A stretch of 42,351 nucleotides of DNA, taken from NCBI GenBank assembly GCA_944326365.1, contig CALVDR010000024.1, forward strand, positions 1-42,351, in the 5' to 3' direction. The stretch comes from an uncultured Bacteroidales bacterium. GTDB taxonomy: Bacteria > Bacteroidota > Bacteroidia > Bacteroidales > UBA932. Positions 16,212-27,323 of this stretch are shown here, piece by piece. Within the stretch, counting starts at the first letter, position 1, and every line of letters starts with the position of its first letter. Under the pieces are notes generated by a model. It saw only the letters and a program-made list of their open reading frames with translations. It made no database searches and was not told where the DNA came from. The position numbers were made by a program, and so were the translations under genes.

Positions 16212-16550
16212 TCATGACAGTGCTGCAATTTCCTTCTCTACAGCAGACTTTATGAAAGCATTTATCGAAATGCCTTCTTGTTTTGCTATTGCGGCGATAT
16301 GACTGTGGATTTCTGGAGTAAGGCGGATGTTCAGTGAGCCGGAATAACTCTTGTGCGGCTCGATGCCTGCTTCCTCACAGTATGCGACATAGTCATCGAC
16401 GGCTTCATGAAAGGCATCAGTCAATTCTTTTACGCTTTCGCCCTCGAAGTTGACAAGCCCGTTTATGCCCTCTATTTTCCCGAAAAATACATTGTCTTTT
16501 TCGCTGAAAGACACTGATCCGATGTACCCTTTATAATTCAATGTGTTCAT
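16212..16550 (-). CDS. Orphan HicB-family antitoxin-like protein
   Basis: A 112-aa protein. Residues 1-60 form a HicB-like partial RNase H fold (YKGYIGSVSFSEKDNVFFGKI, then NFEGESVKELTDAFHEAVDDYV). Residues 70-112 form a ribbon-helix-helix domain (SGSLNIRLTPEIHSHIAAIA, then EGISINAFIKSAVEKEI) that would bind DNA. In type II HicAB modules this antitoxin neutralises the HicA mRNA interferase, but no hicA-like ORF lies on either side. It has a strong promoter and a palindromic operator candidate, so it is probably expressed and may act as a stand-alone autorepressor. Confidence 0.85.
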   Translation of the reverse strand: MNTLNYKGYIGSVSFSEKDNVFFGKIEGINGLVNFEGESVKELTDAFHEAVDDYVAYCEEAGIEPHKSYSGSLNIRLTPEIHSHIAAIAKQEGISINAFIKSAVEKEIAALS

Positions 16551-16605
16551 AAAAATCCCCCTATTTCAATAATCCTGATTCGATCAGATCGTCCAATACC
16601 TGCTT

Positions 16606-16636
16606 CAAATGTAACTATTTTTTAGTTGCATTCAAA
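16606..16636 (-). promoter_or_regulatory. Promoter of the HicB-like gene
   Basis: Minus-strand TTTG (16636-16633), a 19-nt spacer and TACATTTG (16613-16606) match the full Bacteroidetes consensus TTTG-N19-TAnnTTTG. Transcription would start about 50 nt before the ATG. Confidence 0.8.
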
Positions 16637-16642
16637 TAATTC

Positions 16643-16656
16643 GTTGAATATTCAAC
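16643..16656. promoter_or_regulatory. Palindromic operator candidate for the HicB-like protein
   Basis: GTTGAATATTCAAC is a perfect 14-bp palindrome 7 bp upstream of the -33 element. Related half sites (TTGAATGCAAC read on the minus strand) continue into the promoter, suggesting spaced sites for a ribbon-helix-helix repressor. Confidence 0.5.
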
Positions 16657-16669
16657 ATTCTTTTCTTTC

Positions 16670-16698
16670 AAGGCTTCGCACCCCGCGAGGCCTTTTTT
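16670..16698 (+). terminator. Strong intrinsic terminator without an upstream gene
   Basis: AAGGCTTCGC pairs with GCGAGGCCTT (10 bp, one G-U) around an ACCCC loop and runs into six T on the plus strand. No plus-strand gene precedes it: everything from 3109 to 16550 is on the minus strand. It may end an unannotated short plus-strand transcript or be a remnant. Confidence 0.6.
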
Positions 16699-16700
16699 AA

Positions 16701-16906
16701 CGTGAGTTCGATGAAAAGAACGTAGTGAATTTCAGAGGACTACCTCTTTTAGAGGATTCGTAAAACGAATCCGTGGGTAAGTCCTCCCCTCGATAGGGGA
16801 GGATTTAGGTGGGGTGACACGTAAAAGGAATGGAGATTTCGAAGAAATCGTAACGTCAGTTCGACGAAGTCTCTGGTACTGAGTAGAATAATTCGTCGAA
16901 CTGACG
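16701..16906 (+). mobile_element. Structured MITE-like element, copy 2
   Basis: A 206-bp relative of copy 1 in the same orientation, starting with GTGAGTTCGATGAA and ending with TTCGTCGAACTGACG. Inside are hairpins GGATTCG/CGAATCC and CCTCCCCT-CGAT-AGGGGAGG, a GGTGGGGTG stretch, GATTTC-GAA-GAAATC (16835-16849) and a perfect 17-bp right-end hairpin (16852-16868 with 16892-16908, 23-nt spacer). Flanks are T-rich (TTTTTTA on both sides), so a target duplication cannot be judged. With the neighbouring promoter, orphan terminator and ORF scrap it accounts for the gene-free stretch 16551-17048. Confidence 0.7.
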
Positions 16907-16936
16907 TTTTTTTAGTTTTGTGGAAATGCAAATGAT

Positions 16937-17048
16937 ATGATCCGTCAGACCATCTATCTCGGGAACTATGACTGGACGGTGACATAGGCAAGAAGATGTT
17001 CCCCATTGCGAAGAAATTCCTGTGCGAGCACTGCATTTTTGTAATTAG
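16937..17048 (+). pseudogene. Truncated ORF scrap, possible remnant of an integrated element
   Basis: An ATG at 16937 opens a 16-residue ORF (MIRQTIYLGNYDWTVT, stop at 16985-16987), 16 nt after a TAGTTTTG -7 box (16913-16920). A shifted frame then continues open as GKKMFPIAKKFLCEHCIFVI up to the 3' end of the tRNA gene. The YDWTV start resembles the N-terminus of small Bacteroidales phage or mobile-element proteins as I recall them. Abutting a tRNA 3' end fits the scar of an integrated element. This is a tentative reading of a short stretch. Confidence 0.35.
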
Positions 17049-17120
17049 TACCCCCGTGGGGAATCGAACCCCAACCGTCAGAACCGGAATCTGAAATTCT
17101 ATCCATTAAACTACGGAGGC
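17049..17120 (-). tRNA. tRNA-Arg (anticodon CCG)
   Basis: The minus strand folds as a tRNA. Acceptor GCCTCCG pairs with CGGGGGT and A73 follows. The anticodon stem TCAGA/TCTGA encloses loop TTCCGGT (anticodon CCG at 17087-17085, codon CGG). The T-arm is GGGG-TTCGATT-CCCC. No CCA is encoded. It is preceded by a TATATTTG -7 box. Confidence 0.95.
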
Positions 17121-17131
17121 GAAACGGACTG

Positions 17132-17139
17132 CAAATATA
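17132..17139 (-). promoter_or_regulatory. -7 box of tRNA-Arg
   Basis: Minus-strand TATATTTG lies 12 nt before the mature tRNA 5' end, within the short gap after the S9 peptidase stop. No clear -33 element. Confidence 0.6.
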
Positions 17140-17149
17140 ATAATTTTTC

Positions 17150-19501
17150 TTATTTGCACCACCGGTCGAGCCACTTGAAATATTCCCTGTGCCAGAGAAG
17201 GGCATTCTGAGGCTTCAGTATCCAGTGGTTCTCATCAGGGAAAACTATCAGCCGAGACGGAACGCCCATCATCTGAGCAGCGTTGTAGGCTGCCATGCCT
17301 TCATCCACGGGCACCCTGAAATCAATCCCGCCGTGAGTCACGAGAAGGGGAGTATGCCATGCAGTCACGAATTTGTGAGGGGAATTGGCGTAGTGCCTCC
17401 TGGCTGCAGGCAGCGAACTCCACGGAGAGCCGCCCTGCCTGATGCCGCCGAAAGTTTCGCCGTCACCCTCGGGACCGACCGGATGCCTGCCTTCGCGGAA
17501 ATCGTCAGTCACTTCGTACTCATGAAGTCCTCCGTTGTCCCAGTTCGGGAACCACATCTCTTCAGTGGTCATGTACATATGCTCCTCATTGAATATTCCG
17601 GCATGTGCCACGAACGCATCGAATACATCCCCGTGCACCCCGCACAGATAGTACACTGAATATCCTCCGTAGCTCGCCCCGCAGGCTGCCATTTTGCCGA
17701 TATATTTCTCTGACTTGAGAGCTTTTGCCGCAGATATGTAGTCCTGGATGTTCAGTCCGCAGTAATCTCCGGAAATCTGTTCCGTCCACTCCTGTCCGAA
17801 TGCCGTAGTTCCGCGTCTGTTCGGAAGCACGACCACATAACCCTGCGATGCCATCAGCCTGTAGTTCCATCTGTAGGACCAGCCCTGGCTCAGAGTCCCC
17901 TGGGGACCTCCCAGGCAGATGAGTATGGACGGGTAGACCTTGTTCTCATCGAACTCCGGAGGATAGATCACCCAAGTGAGCATATCCTTTCCATCCACTG
18001 TCTTTATATGCCTGGCTTCGGTCGTGGTCTTCGCCAGCTGATTGAGGATGGCGGCATTTTCTTCGGTCAGAGGCCTGACTGACGTGCTGTCGGCGGTGAT
18101 GTCTACAGCCGCGAGTTCTGTCGGAAAGTCCATGCTGCACCAGCTCGTGAGCAGCGAAGTCACTCCGTTTTCCGATGAAATATGGAAAGGAGAACTGAAA
18201 TCATACCAGAGATCATCACCTGTCACTCTGTCTATGCTGCCGTTACCGGCAATATCCGCAACGAATATTCCCTGCAGGCCTTCGGCCAATGCGTTGAAGT
18301 AGATTTTCTCCGAAGTGGAATCCCATACCGGGCCGGCCGCATTGTATTTGAAACCTGCAGTCAGATCCCTGATGCCGCTCACCATCGGGAGACGTATACC
18401 CTCTTTCCCTACCTGTATCTTCCAGTCGATGTCAGCTACTATCAGCCTCTGCTTGTCGGCCTCATAGCCGTCTCTTTCCATGCTCAGCCAGCACAGCTTT
18501 TTCCCGTCAGGACTCCATACAGGACAGGTGTCATAACCTCCTCCCATCACTATTTGGGTGCAGGTCCCGGAAGCCACGTCATACAGATAGATCTCCGAGT
18601 CGGTGGAAAACGCATATTCTTTTCCGGTGAGCTTCTTGCATGAGTAGGCTATGGTTTTCCCGTCAGGACTCCATGCCAGCTGCTCTATCCCGCTGAACGG
18701 TTCGGCAGGCAGTTCGTACAGTTCATCCTCGGAAGCCAGGATATCCACTGAATTTTCTATCCGGATGCCTTTCGATTTCGCTGATTTCACGTTGATATCT
18801 GCTATGAACGTGTGCGGAAGTTCGGTGACCCAATGGTCCCAGTGCCTGTACATCAGATCATCGGCGATGATTGCATCCGATTTTCTCAGATCCCTGTATA
18901 TATCGCCGGGTCTGCGGCCCCTGCTTTTCACGCTGCTGGTATACATCACTTTCTTCTCGTCCGGAGACAGCTTGAATTCACTGATTCCAGCACGGATGTC
19001 CGATATCCGGTCCTCATTTCTCAGGCTCCAGCCGTTTTTGCCGGATTTCAGTCCGGCTATCCATATCTGTCCGTCTCTAAGGAACATGATTTTCTTCCCT
19101 CCGTCGCACCAGCGGGCGTTGCTGACGGAATGTGAACTGGCGGTCAGCTGCTGCCTTTCACTTCCGTCGGCCTTGCAGATGTACAGGTTTCCGCATGAGC
19201 GGTTCTTCCTGACTGACGTGTATGATACATTATATAATATATATCGGCCGTCCGGAGAAATCTGAGGGTCTGAAACCTTCCCGAACGAGAGCAGGACCTC
19301 TGGAGTCATCACTCCGTTTTCGATCCTGACTTCCGGCATGGACACATAGCCGGATTCCTTGCTGTTTGTCTTCATGATGTCATAACTTCTTCTTACCAGA
19401 AACGATACCGCATATACCAGACATATTATTCCGGCTATCCACGCCAGAGCCTGGAGGGCGCTTCTGACTGCCTTGTTGCTTTTTACAGGTGACGTATTCA
19501 T
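17150..19501 (-). CDS. S9 (prolyl oligopeptidase) family serine peptidase, membrane-anchored dipeptidyl-peptidase type
   Basis: A 783-aa envelope peptidase. A basic N-terminus and one hydrophobic helix (about 17-38) suggest a signal anchor, with the rest in the periplasm. Residues about 75-500 form a beta-propeller with repeated SPDGR/SPDGKK blade motifs. The C-terminal alpha/beta hydrolase domain carries Ser610 in GASYGGYS, Asp727 in GGIDFRVP and His759 in DENHW. The segment between the WFPNWDNGG and SPWSSLPAARRHYANSP motifs holds a Gly-rich insertion of roughly 35 residues not usual in Bacteroides relatives. It follows the WYL regulator by 22 nt, probably in one transcript. Confidence 0.92.
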   Translation of the reverse strand: MNTSPVKSNKAVRSALQALAWIAGIICLVYAVSFLVRRSYDIMKTNSKESGYVSMPEVRIENGVMTPEVLLSFGKVSDPQISPDGRYILYNVSYTSVRKNRSCGNLYICKADGSERQQLTASSHSVSNARWCDGGKKIMFLRDGQIWIAGLKSGKNGWSLRNEDRISDIRAGISEFKLSPDEKKVMYTSSVKSRGRRPGDIYRDLRKSDAIIADDLMYRHWDHWVTELPHTFIADINVKSAKSKGIRIENSVDILASEDELYELPAEPFSGIEQLAWSPDGKTIAYSCKKLTGKEYAFSTDSEIYLYDVASGTCTQIVMGGGYDTCPVWSPDGKKLCWLSMERDGYEADKQRLIVADIDWKIQVGKEGIRLPMVSGIRDLTAGFKYNAAGPVWDSTSEKIYFNALAEGLQGIFVADIAGNGSIDRVTGDDLWYDFSSPFHISSENGVTSLLTSWCSMDFPTELAAVDITADSTSVRPLTEENAAILNQLAKTTTEARHIKTVDGKDMLTWVIYPPEFDENKVYPSILICLGGPQGTLSQGWSYRWNYRLMASQGYVVVLPNRRGTTAFGQEWTEQISGDYCGLNIQDYISAAKALKSEKYIGKMAACGASYGGYSVYYLCGVHGDVFDAFVAHAGIFNEEHMYMTTEEMWFPNWDNGGLHEYEVTDDFREGRHPVGPEGDGETFGGIRQGGSPWSSLPAARRHYANSPHKFVTAWHTPLLVTHGGIDFRVPVDEGMAAYNAAQMMGVPSRLIVFPDENHWILKPQNALLWHREYFKWLDRWCK

Positions 19502-19523
19502 CGTTTTTCAGTTTGTCATTCAC

Positions 19524-20447
19524 TCATAAATTCCCGCGAAGTCTCTCTCCGGAATAGATACCGGCCATCTCGGCCGTCATTTCCATTATGTCCTGTCTCA
19601 CGTTTTCAGGCGAGATGACTTCTATGCCGGGCCCGTGGCTCAGGAATTCGAGCAGCAGGGCGCGGTCCGGAGCTACAAATATGGAAAAAATCATCGAATC
19701 CGCGTCTTCACTTTCTATTTTTTGTGTGTGGTGCAGCGGCAGATCCCGGATATAAGAACACTCATTGCCGAAGGCTCTGAAGAAAATTTTCTGTGCCGGT
19801 CCCGACGGGAGATAGCTGCCGAATGATGTGGAGAACAGGGCGTCGATGTCGAATCCGGCAGGCATTGAGAAAGTCTCCGGCAGGACTGAAAGACGTTCTA
19901 TCCTGTCCAGGGCATATACTCTGCAGCTCCCTCGTTCCCTTACCCAGCCTACCAGATACCATCTTTGGGCCGATTCCTTGATGCCGTATGGAAACACATG
20001 CCGTTTTCCGGCTTTTTCCGCTCCATATTTGCGGTACATTATCTCGACTGCATTGTTTTCCTGCATGGCCGACATGAGCGGAGTGAGGAATTTGCGTCCG
20101 GAAGGCACTTCTTCGACCGATATGCGTCCCGAAAGCTTCTCTTTCGAGAGTGAAAGCATGTTGTTGACAGTGAAAGTGTCTATCAGCCACGCTATTCCGG
20201 TATCACTGTCGGCTATGTCGGCGCTGTCCCGTATGAAATACCTGTTCGTGCTGCGGTCGCATTCTATGTCGATTCCGAAGATTTCCCCGACAGCTTCCCT
20301 GTGGTTGTTGAACGAACGCCTGGCATATTTTGCCCCGAATTTACGTTCCCATGCATCGGAGAGTTCTTCCAGACTCAGCCCCTTGTCACCGGCCGTGATG
20401 AATTTCTGTACAAGCCATATGTATTTTCTCAGCAGTTCCGTGACCAT
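19524..20447 (-). CDS. WYL-domain transcriptional regulator
   Basis: A 307-aa DNA-binding protein with an N-terminal winged-HTH-like region (about 1-65), a linker, a WYL domain (about 125-200, with VFPYGIKESAQRWYLVGW and VYALDRIERL) and a C-terminal WCX-like domain ending in SHGPGIEVISPENVRQDI. WYL proteins sense small ligands or nucleic acid and regulate diverse genes, including stress and defence genes. The target here is unknown. Candidates are its operon partner, the S9 peptidase, and the divergent metalloprotease operon. Confidence 0.9.
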   Translation of the reverse strand: MVTELLRKYIWLVQKFITAGDKGLSLEELSDAWERKFGAKYARRSFNNHREAVGEIFGIDIECDRSTNRYFIRDSADIADSDTGIAWLIDTFTVNNMLSLSKEKLSGRISVEEVPSGRKFLTPLMSAMQENNAVEIMYRKYGAEKAGKRHVFPYGIKESAQRWYLVGWVRERGSCRVYALDRIERLSVLPETFSMPAGFDIDALFSTSFGSYLPSGPAQKIFFRAFGNECSYIRDLPLHHTQKIESEDADSMIFSIFVAPDRALLLEFLSHGPGIEVISPENVRQDIMEMTAEMAGIYSGERLRGNL

Positions 20448-20508
20448 CTTCTGATGATAGTTTCAGGCAGGAAACTTCTTTAGGGAGGCCTCCGGCCAAT
20501 ACAAACAT

Positions 20509-20516
20509 CAAACATA
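20509..20516 (-). promoter_or_regulatory. -7 box of the WYL regulator gene
   Basis: Minus-strand TATGTTTG matches TAnnTTTG, about 60 nt before the start codon. An inverted repeat CGGAA-AAA-TTCCG lies immediately upstream (20517-20529). Confidence 0.6.
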
Positions 20517-20543
20517 CGGAAAAATTCCGACAAATCAGCCTTG

Positions 20544-20555
20544 GCAAACGTTTGC
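20544..20555. promoter_or_regulatory. LacI/GalR-like palindrome in the divergent region
   Basis: GCAAACGTTTGC is a perfect 12-bp palindrome with the central AACGTT typical of LacI-family operators. It lies 28-39 bp upstream of the WYL -7 box and 77-88 bp upstream of the metalloprotease -7 box, so it could serve either side. No LacI-family gene is in the window. Confidence 0.45.
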
Positions 20556-20631
20556 ACACGAAAAAAAGGACTTGGACGCTACTAATGACGCAGGAAAATT
20601 TTAATTCGCCGTGATAATTGCTATATTAGCA

Positions 20632-20639
20632 TATTTTTG
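20632..20639 (+). promoter_or_regulatory. -7 box of the metalloprotease/beta-galactosidase operon
   Basis: TATTTTTG matches the consensus; no TTTG at -33. The leader of about 80 nt can form a stem GGCCGC (20642-20647) with GCGGCC (20675-20680) and an inner TGGCA/TGCCA stem, without a T-tract. Confidence 0.6.
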
Positions 20640-20721
20640 TCGGCCGCCTGTGGCATTCCGCGATTCTCTGCCATGCGGCCCGTTATGGGAGAACAGCCGA
20701 AAACAGAAATAAAGACGGTAT

Positions 20722-23286
20722 ATGAAAAAGATATTGACATTGGCCTGCATGGCCGTTTGCCTGCAGGCCAACATGATGGCTCAGGATGGTGAAGTGGAAG
20801 CTTCGGTGGTGACCTCTGAAAAGAGCGATACGGTCATGACAGGGACACCTGCCGGGGAAGAAAAGAAGTCGGCATATGAGGAAATCGTCACTTCAGAGGC
20901 CGAATCTGCCCATGGTCTCATGAATATACACAAAGTGAAGTCCGTTTACTATCTGGAGATTCCGGATACGCTGCTGGGAAAACCGATGCTTCTGGCGTCG
21001 AGGGTCACTTCCATAAGCGACAATTCCGATGTCATAGCAGGGCAGATGCCCAACGAGCCCATGATGCTGGAATGGAGCCGGGATGAAAAGAAAGTGTACC
21101 TTCTGGATGCCTGGCGCGGCGCCGTCTGTGACAGTTCGGAGAGCATATCGAAAGGTTTCGGACTGAACTATGCGAAGCCGGTCATGAAGGTTTTCCCGAT
21201 CAAGGCATTTGCTCCCGATTCGTCTTCCGTCCTGATAGACGTTACGAAATTTTTCTGCGCCGATGAGGAATATATGTCGCCGTTCATTCCGTCCACGGCA
21301 TATGATTCGCTTTTCGGGATAGACAGGATCAAAGGCTCCTTCAAGCAGGACATGTCATCGATATTGTCCTTCAAGGCCTTCCCCGAAAACATCGTCTTCA
21401 AGACGAGAATGGTCTATACGGTGTCTGACGAGCCTTTCACCGCTGTGGTGACGGTATCATTGGCGAAATTGCCTGACGAGCCCATGAGGCCGAGACTGGC
21501 CGATTACAGAATAGGTTATTTTACCGACAGGTTCGTGAAATTTTCAGAGAACAAAGACAGGAGCGAGGTGGTCAGCTACATTACCAGATGGAATCTGAAG
21601 CCGAAACCTGAAGATATGGACAAATTCCTGAAAGGCGAACCGGTAGAGCCGGAGAAACCGATCGTATATTATATCGATGACGCTTTCCCGGAAAAGTGGA
21701 GAAAATACATCCGTCTCGGTGTAGAGGACTGGCAGAAGGCTTTCGAAGCCGCCGGATTCAGGAATGCCATCACAGCCAGGGATTTCCCGAAGGATGATCC
21801 GGACTTCGATCCGGATGACATCAGGTTCTCGTGCATCAGGTATGCATCGACCCGTGTGGCCAACGCCATGGGGCCTTCATGGTCTGACCCGCGCTCCGGA
21901 GAGATAATACAGGGTTCCGTCTATTTCTACCATGACGTGCTGAAACTCATACATGACTGGAGATTCGTCCAGACTTCGGCAGTGGACCCGAAGGCAAGGA
22001 AGAAAGTCTTCGATGATGAAGTCATGGGGCAGATGCTCCGTTACGTGGTAGCCCATGAGATAGGCCATACTCTCGGACTGAAGCACAATATGAGAAGTTC
22101 GTACGCCTATCCTGTGGACTCCCTGCGCAGCCCGCGTTTCACTGCGGAGTATGGCACGACTCCGTCCATAATGGACTATGCGAGGTGCAACTATGTGGCC
22201 CAGCCCGGTGACGGGGTGGAGTGGCTGCTCCCTCCTGTTCTCGGTGTATATGATATCCATGCCATCAGGTGGGGATACAGGCCGATTCCTGAAGCTGCGG
22301 ATCCGGAAGCCGAGAAGCCCGTGCTGGACAAGTGGATCAGGGAAAAGGCGGATGACCCGATGTACAGGTACGGCGAGCAGGAGATATTTTCTTCTATAGA
22401 CCCGGCATCCCAGTCCGAGTCCGTGGGTGATGATGCGGTTCTGGCAAGCGGATATGGTATAGAGAATCTGAAAAGGGTGGCCGAAAATCTGGTGGAATGG
22501 ACAGCCGAAGAAGGTGAGAATTATGATTTCACCTGCCAGATGTACAGGGAAGTCCTCCGCCAGTTCAACCGCTACATGGGGCACTGCATGAAATACATCG
22601 GCGGGAATTTCCTCGAATATCCGGTGTACGGCGACGGCAAGCCTGTGTCCACGCCTGTGGACGGAAAGAAACAGGCCGAGGCTCTTGCGTTCATCATGGA
22701 AAATCTCAAGGAGCTTCCGGAATGGATGCTGACCCCCGAACTGCTGTCAGTCATGGCGCCAGGGAACGATATCATCCTGGACTATCAGGCTTCAATCGTG
22801 AAGAAACTCATGGCGCAGGCCGGGAAGGTGGGGTATACTGCCGGATATTCGGAAAAGCCTTATACCCAGTACGAATACCTGAATGATCTGTACAAGTCGG
22901 TATTCAAGAAGACCATAGCCGGAAAACGGCTCGGCAAGGCGGACATGAACATGGAGTACGCTTTCGTGTATTCCGTCTTCGAGCAGCTGGGCTATCTCGA
23001 CAAGCCTTCTTCCAGAGGGCTGGCGGACGGTTTCTTCCTGGAGGATCTGACAGCCATGCCATGCGGTCTGATGGAGACTGCGGAACCGCTCCGTGGGCAG
23101 ACTTCGCTATCGGCTTCGAGACGTGAGACAAATCTGGATATCGCCACGAAAGAGATTTATTTCGGCATTCTGAAGAAAGCCCGGGCTCTCCTGGAAAAAC
23201 GGGTGAAGAATATAAGGAACGAGCAGAGCAGCCATTATGCTTATCTCCTTCATGAAATCCGTCAGGTGACAGGTCAGGAATCGTAA
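20722..23286 (+). CDS. Exported zinc-dependent metalloprotease (DUF5117/DUF4953 type)
   Basis: An 854-aa protein starting with a signal peptide (MKKILTLACMAVCLQANMMA). The zinc site is HEIGHTLGLKHN, with His445, Glu446 and His449, a metzincin-like HExxHxxGxxH arrangement. A PSIMDYA segment about 40 residues later could be the Met-turn. The long N-terminal part (about 60-330) and C-terminal helical part match the layout of the Bacteroidetes proteins annotated as zinc-dependent metalloprotease with DUF5118, DUF5117 and DUF4953. Substrates are unknown. First gene of a plus-strand run; the beta-galactosidase follows 30 bp later. Confidence 0.85.
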   Translation: MKKILTLACMAVCLQANMMAQDGEVEASVVTSEKSDTVMTGTPAGEEKKSAYEEIVTSEAESAHGLMNIHKVKSVYYLEIPDTLLGKPMLLASRVTSISDNSDVIAGQMPNEPMMLEWSRDEKKVYLLDAWRGAVCDSSESISKGFGLNYAKPVMKVFPIKAFAPDSSSVLIDVTKFFCADEEYMSPFIPSTAYDSLFGIDRIKGSFKQDMSSILSFKAFPENIVFKTRMVYTVSDEPFTAVVTVSLAKLPDEPMRPRLADYRIGYFTDRFVKFSENKDRSEVVSYITRWNLKPKPEDMDKFLKGEPVEPEKPIVYYIDDAFPEKWRKYIRLGVEDWQKAFEAAGFRNAITARDFPKDDPDFDPDDIRFSCIRYASTRVANAMGPSWSDPRSGEIIQGSVYFYHDVLKLIHDWRFVQTSAVDPKARKKVFDDEVMGQMLRYVVAHEIGHTLGLKHNMRSSYAYPVDSLRSPRFTAEYGTTPSIMDYARCNYVAQPGDGVEWLLPPVLGVYDIHAIRWGYRPIPEAADPEAEKPVLDKWIREKADDPMYRYGEQEIFSSIDPASQSESVGDDAVLASGYGIENLKRVAENLVEWTAEEGENYDFTCQMYREVLRQFNRYMGHCMKYIGGNFLEYPVYGDGKPVSTPVDGKKQAEALAFIMENLKELPEWMLTPELLSVMAPGNDIILDYQASIVKKLMAQAGKVGYTAGYSEKPYTQYEYLNDLYKSVFKKTIAGKRLGKADMNMEYAFVYSVFEQLGYLDKPSSRGLADGFFLEDLTAMPCGLMETAEPLRGQTSLSASRRETNLDIATKEIYFGILKKARALLEKRVKNIRNEQSSHYAYLLHEIRQVTGQES

Positions 23287-23310
23287 ATCCAAAATATGTT
23301 TTTAAAATAG

Positions 23311-26451
<3,141 letters not shown>

Positions 26452-26480
26452 TACTGTAACGAAATTTCTGGAATCCGGTT

Positions 26481-27323
26481 ATGACGATCGTAGCGGAAAG
26501 CGGGGCCTCGAAGACCGACTGGATGGTCGGAGGACGGCTCATACGTACCAAGGGGATGAATTTTTCCGTAATGTCGCGGGAAGACATTTCCTCGGTCGTA
26601 GCCTGTGTGGCAAAGGAAATAGTATCGGAAGACTCTGTAGTTTCCGTTTATTTCTATGGAGCCGGACTGGTAAGTGAGTCCCAGAAGGCAAGCATGGGTG
26701 AAATTATCCGGGGATATTTCCCCGGAGCATCCGTGGAATGTGCATCGGACCTTCTGGCAGCTGCCAGGGCTCTTTGGGGAGACAGTGCCGGTACAGTGGC
26801 CATTCTCGGTACCGGCTCGAACAGCTGCAGCTACGATGGTGTCCGTATCACTGCAAATATCCGTCCGGGAGGCTATATCCTCGGCGATGAGGGGGGAGGA
26901 GCAGCTCTCGGACGGCTTTTTATGGCGGATTATATCAAGAATCTGACACCGCGGCGTCTGTCTGAAAAATTCAGGGAACAGTACAGGCTCGACTATGCCG
27001 ATATTGTGAACGCTGTCTACAAAAGCCCGAATCCGGCAGGTTTCCTGGCCTCTTTCGCACCTTTTATCATCGATGCTGCCGGAAAGGATTCATATTGCCG
27101 GTCTCTTGTGGAGAAAAACCTCACCGCATTCATCACACGTTCGCTGCTTTCATACAGGCTGTCGGATGAAACGCTTGAGGTGGGTGTCGTCGGCTCTGTA
27201 GGGATGGCTTGCAGCGGATGGCTGGAAAATATCGGAAAGGACCATAACGTTATTTTCAGAAAATTCATATCTTCGCCGGTCGAAGCCTTGTCCGCATATC
27301 ATATGGACAGAAACGGCAGATGA
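26481..27323 (+). CDS. N-acetylglucosamine kinase-like protein (BadF/BadG family)
   Basis: A 280-aa cytosolic ASKHA-fold kinase. The N-terminal phosphate loop AESGASKTDW, the ILGTGSNS motif near 108-115 and the GDEGGGAALG motif near 137-146 are as in GlcNAc kinases. Phosphorylating GlcNAc or a similar amino sugar would follow naturally from glycan breakdown by the upstream beta-galactosidase, or from cell-wall recycling. Specificity is not proven by sequence. It lies 29 bp after the beta-galactosidase, and its stop overlaps the recR start. Confidence 0.85.
   Translation: MTIVAESGASKTDWMVGGRLIRTKGMNFSVMSREDISSVVACVAKEIVSEDSVVSVYFYGAGLVSESQKASMGEIIRGYFPGASVECASDLLAAARALWGDSAGTVAILGTGSNSCSYDGVRITANIRPGGYILGDEGGGAALGRLFMADYIKNLTPRRLSEKFREQYRLDYADIVNAVYKSPNPAGFLASFAPFIIDAAGKDSYCRSLVEKNLTAFITRSLLSYRLSDETLEVGVVGSVGMACSGWLENIGKDHNVIFRKFISSPVEALSAYHMDRNGR

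Noticed and set aside
16562..16612. Short minus-strand reading frame LKQVLDDLIESGLLK just before the HicB-like gene, considered as a hicA remnant
   Set aside because: It has no ATG and begins within the promoter -7 box of the HicB-like gene, and it does not resemble HicA.
16749..17036. 95-codon minus-strand ORF over the repeat element (containing SPHLNPPLSRGGL)
   Set aside because: It translates the hairpin-rich element itself; such peptides are known by-products of Bacteroidetes intergenic repeats and not proteins.
16966..17205. 79-codon minus-strand ORF through tRNA-Arg
   Set aside because: It reads through a clear tRNA gene and the end of the S9 peptidase.
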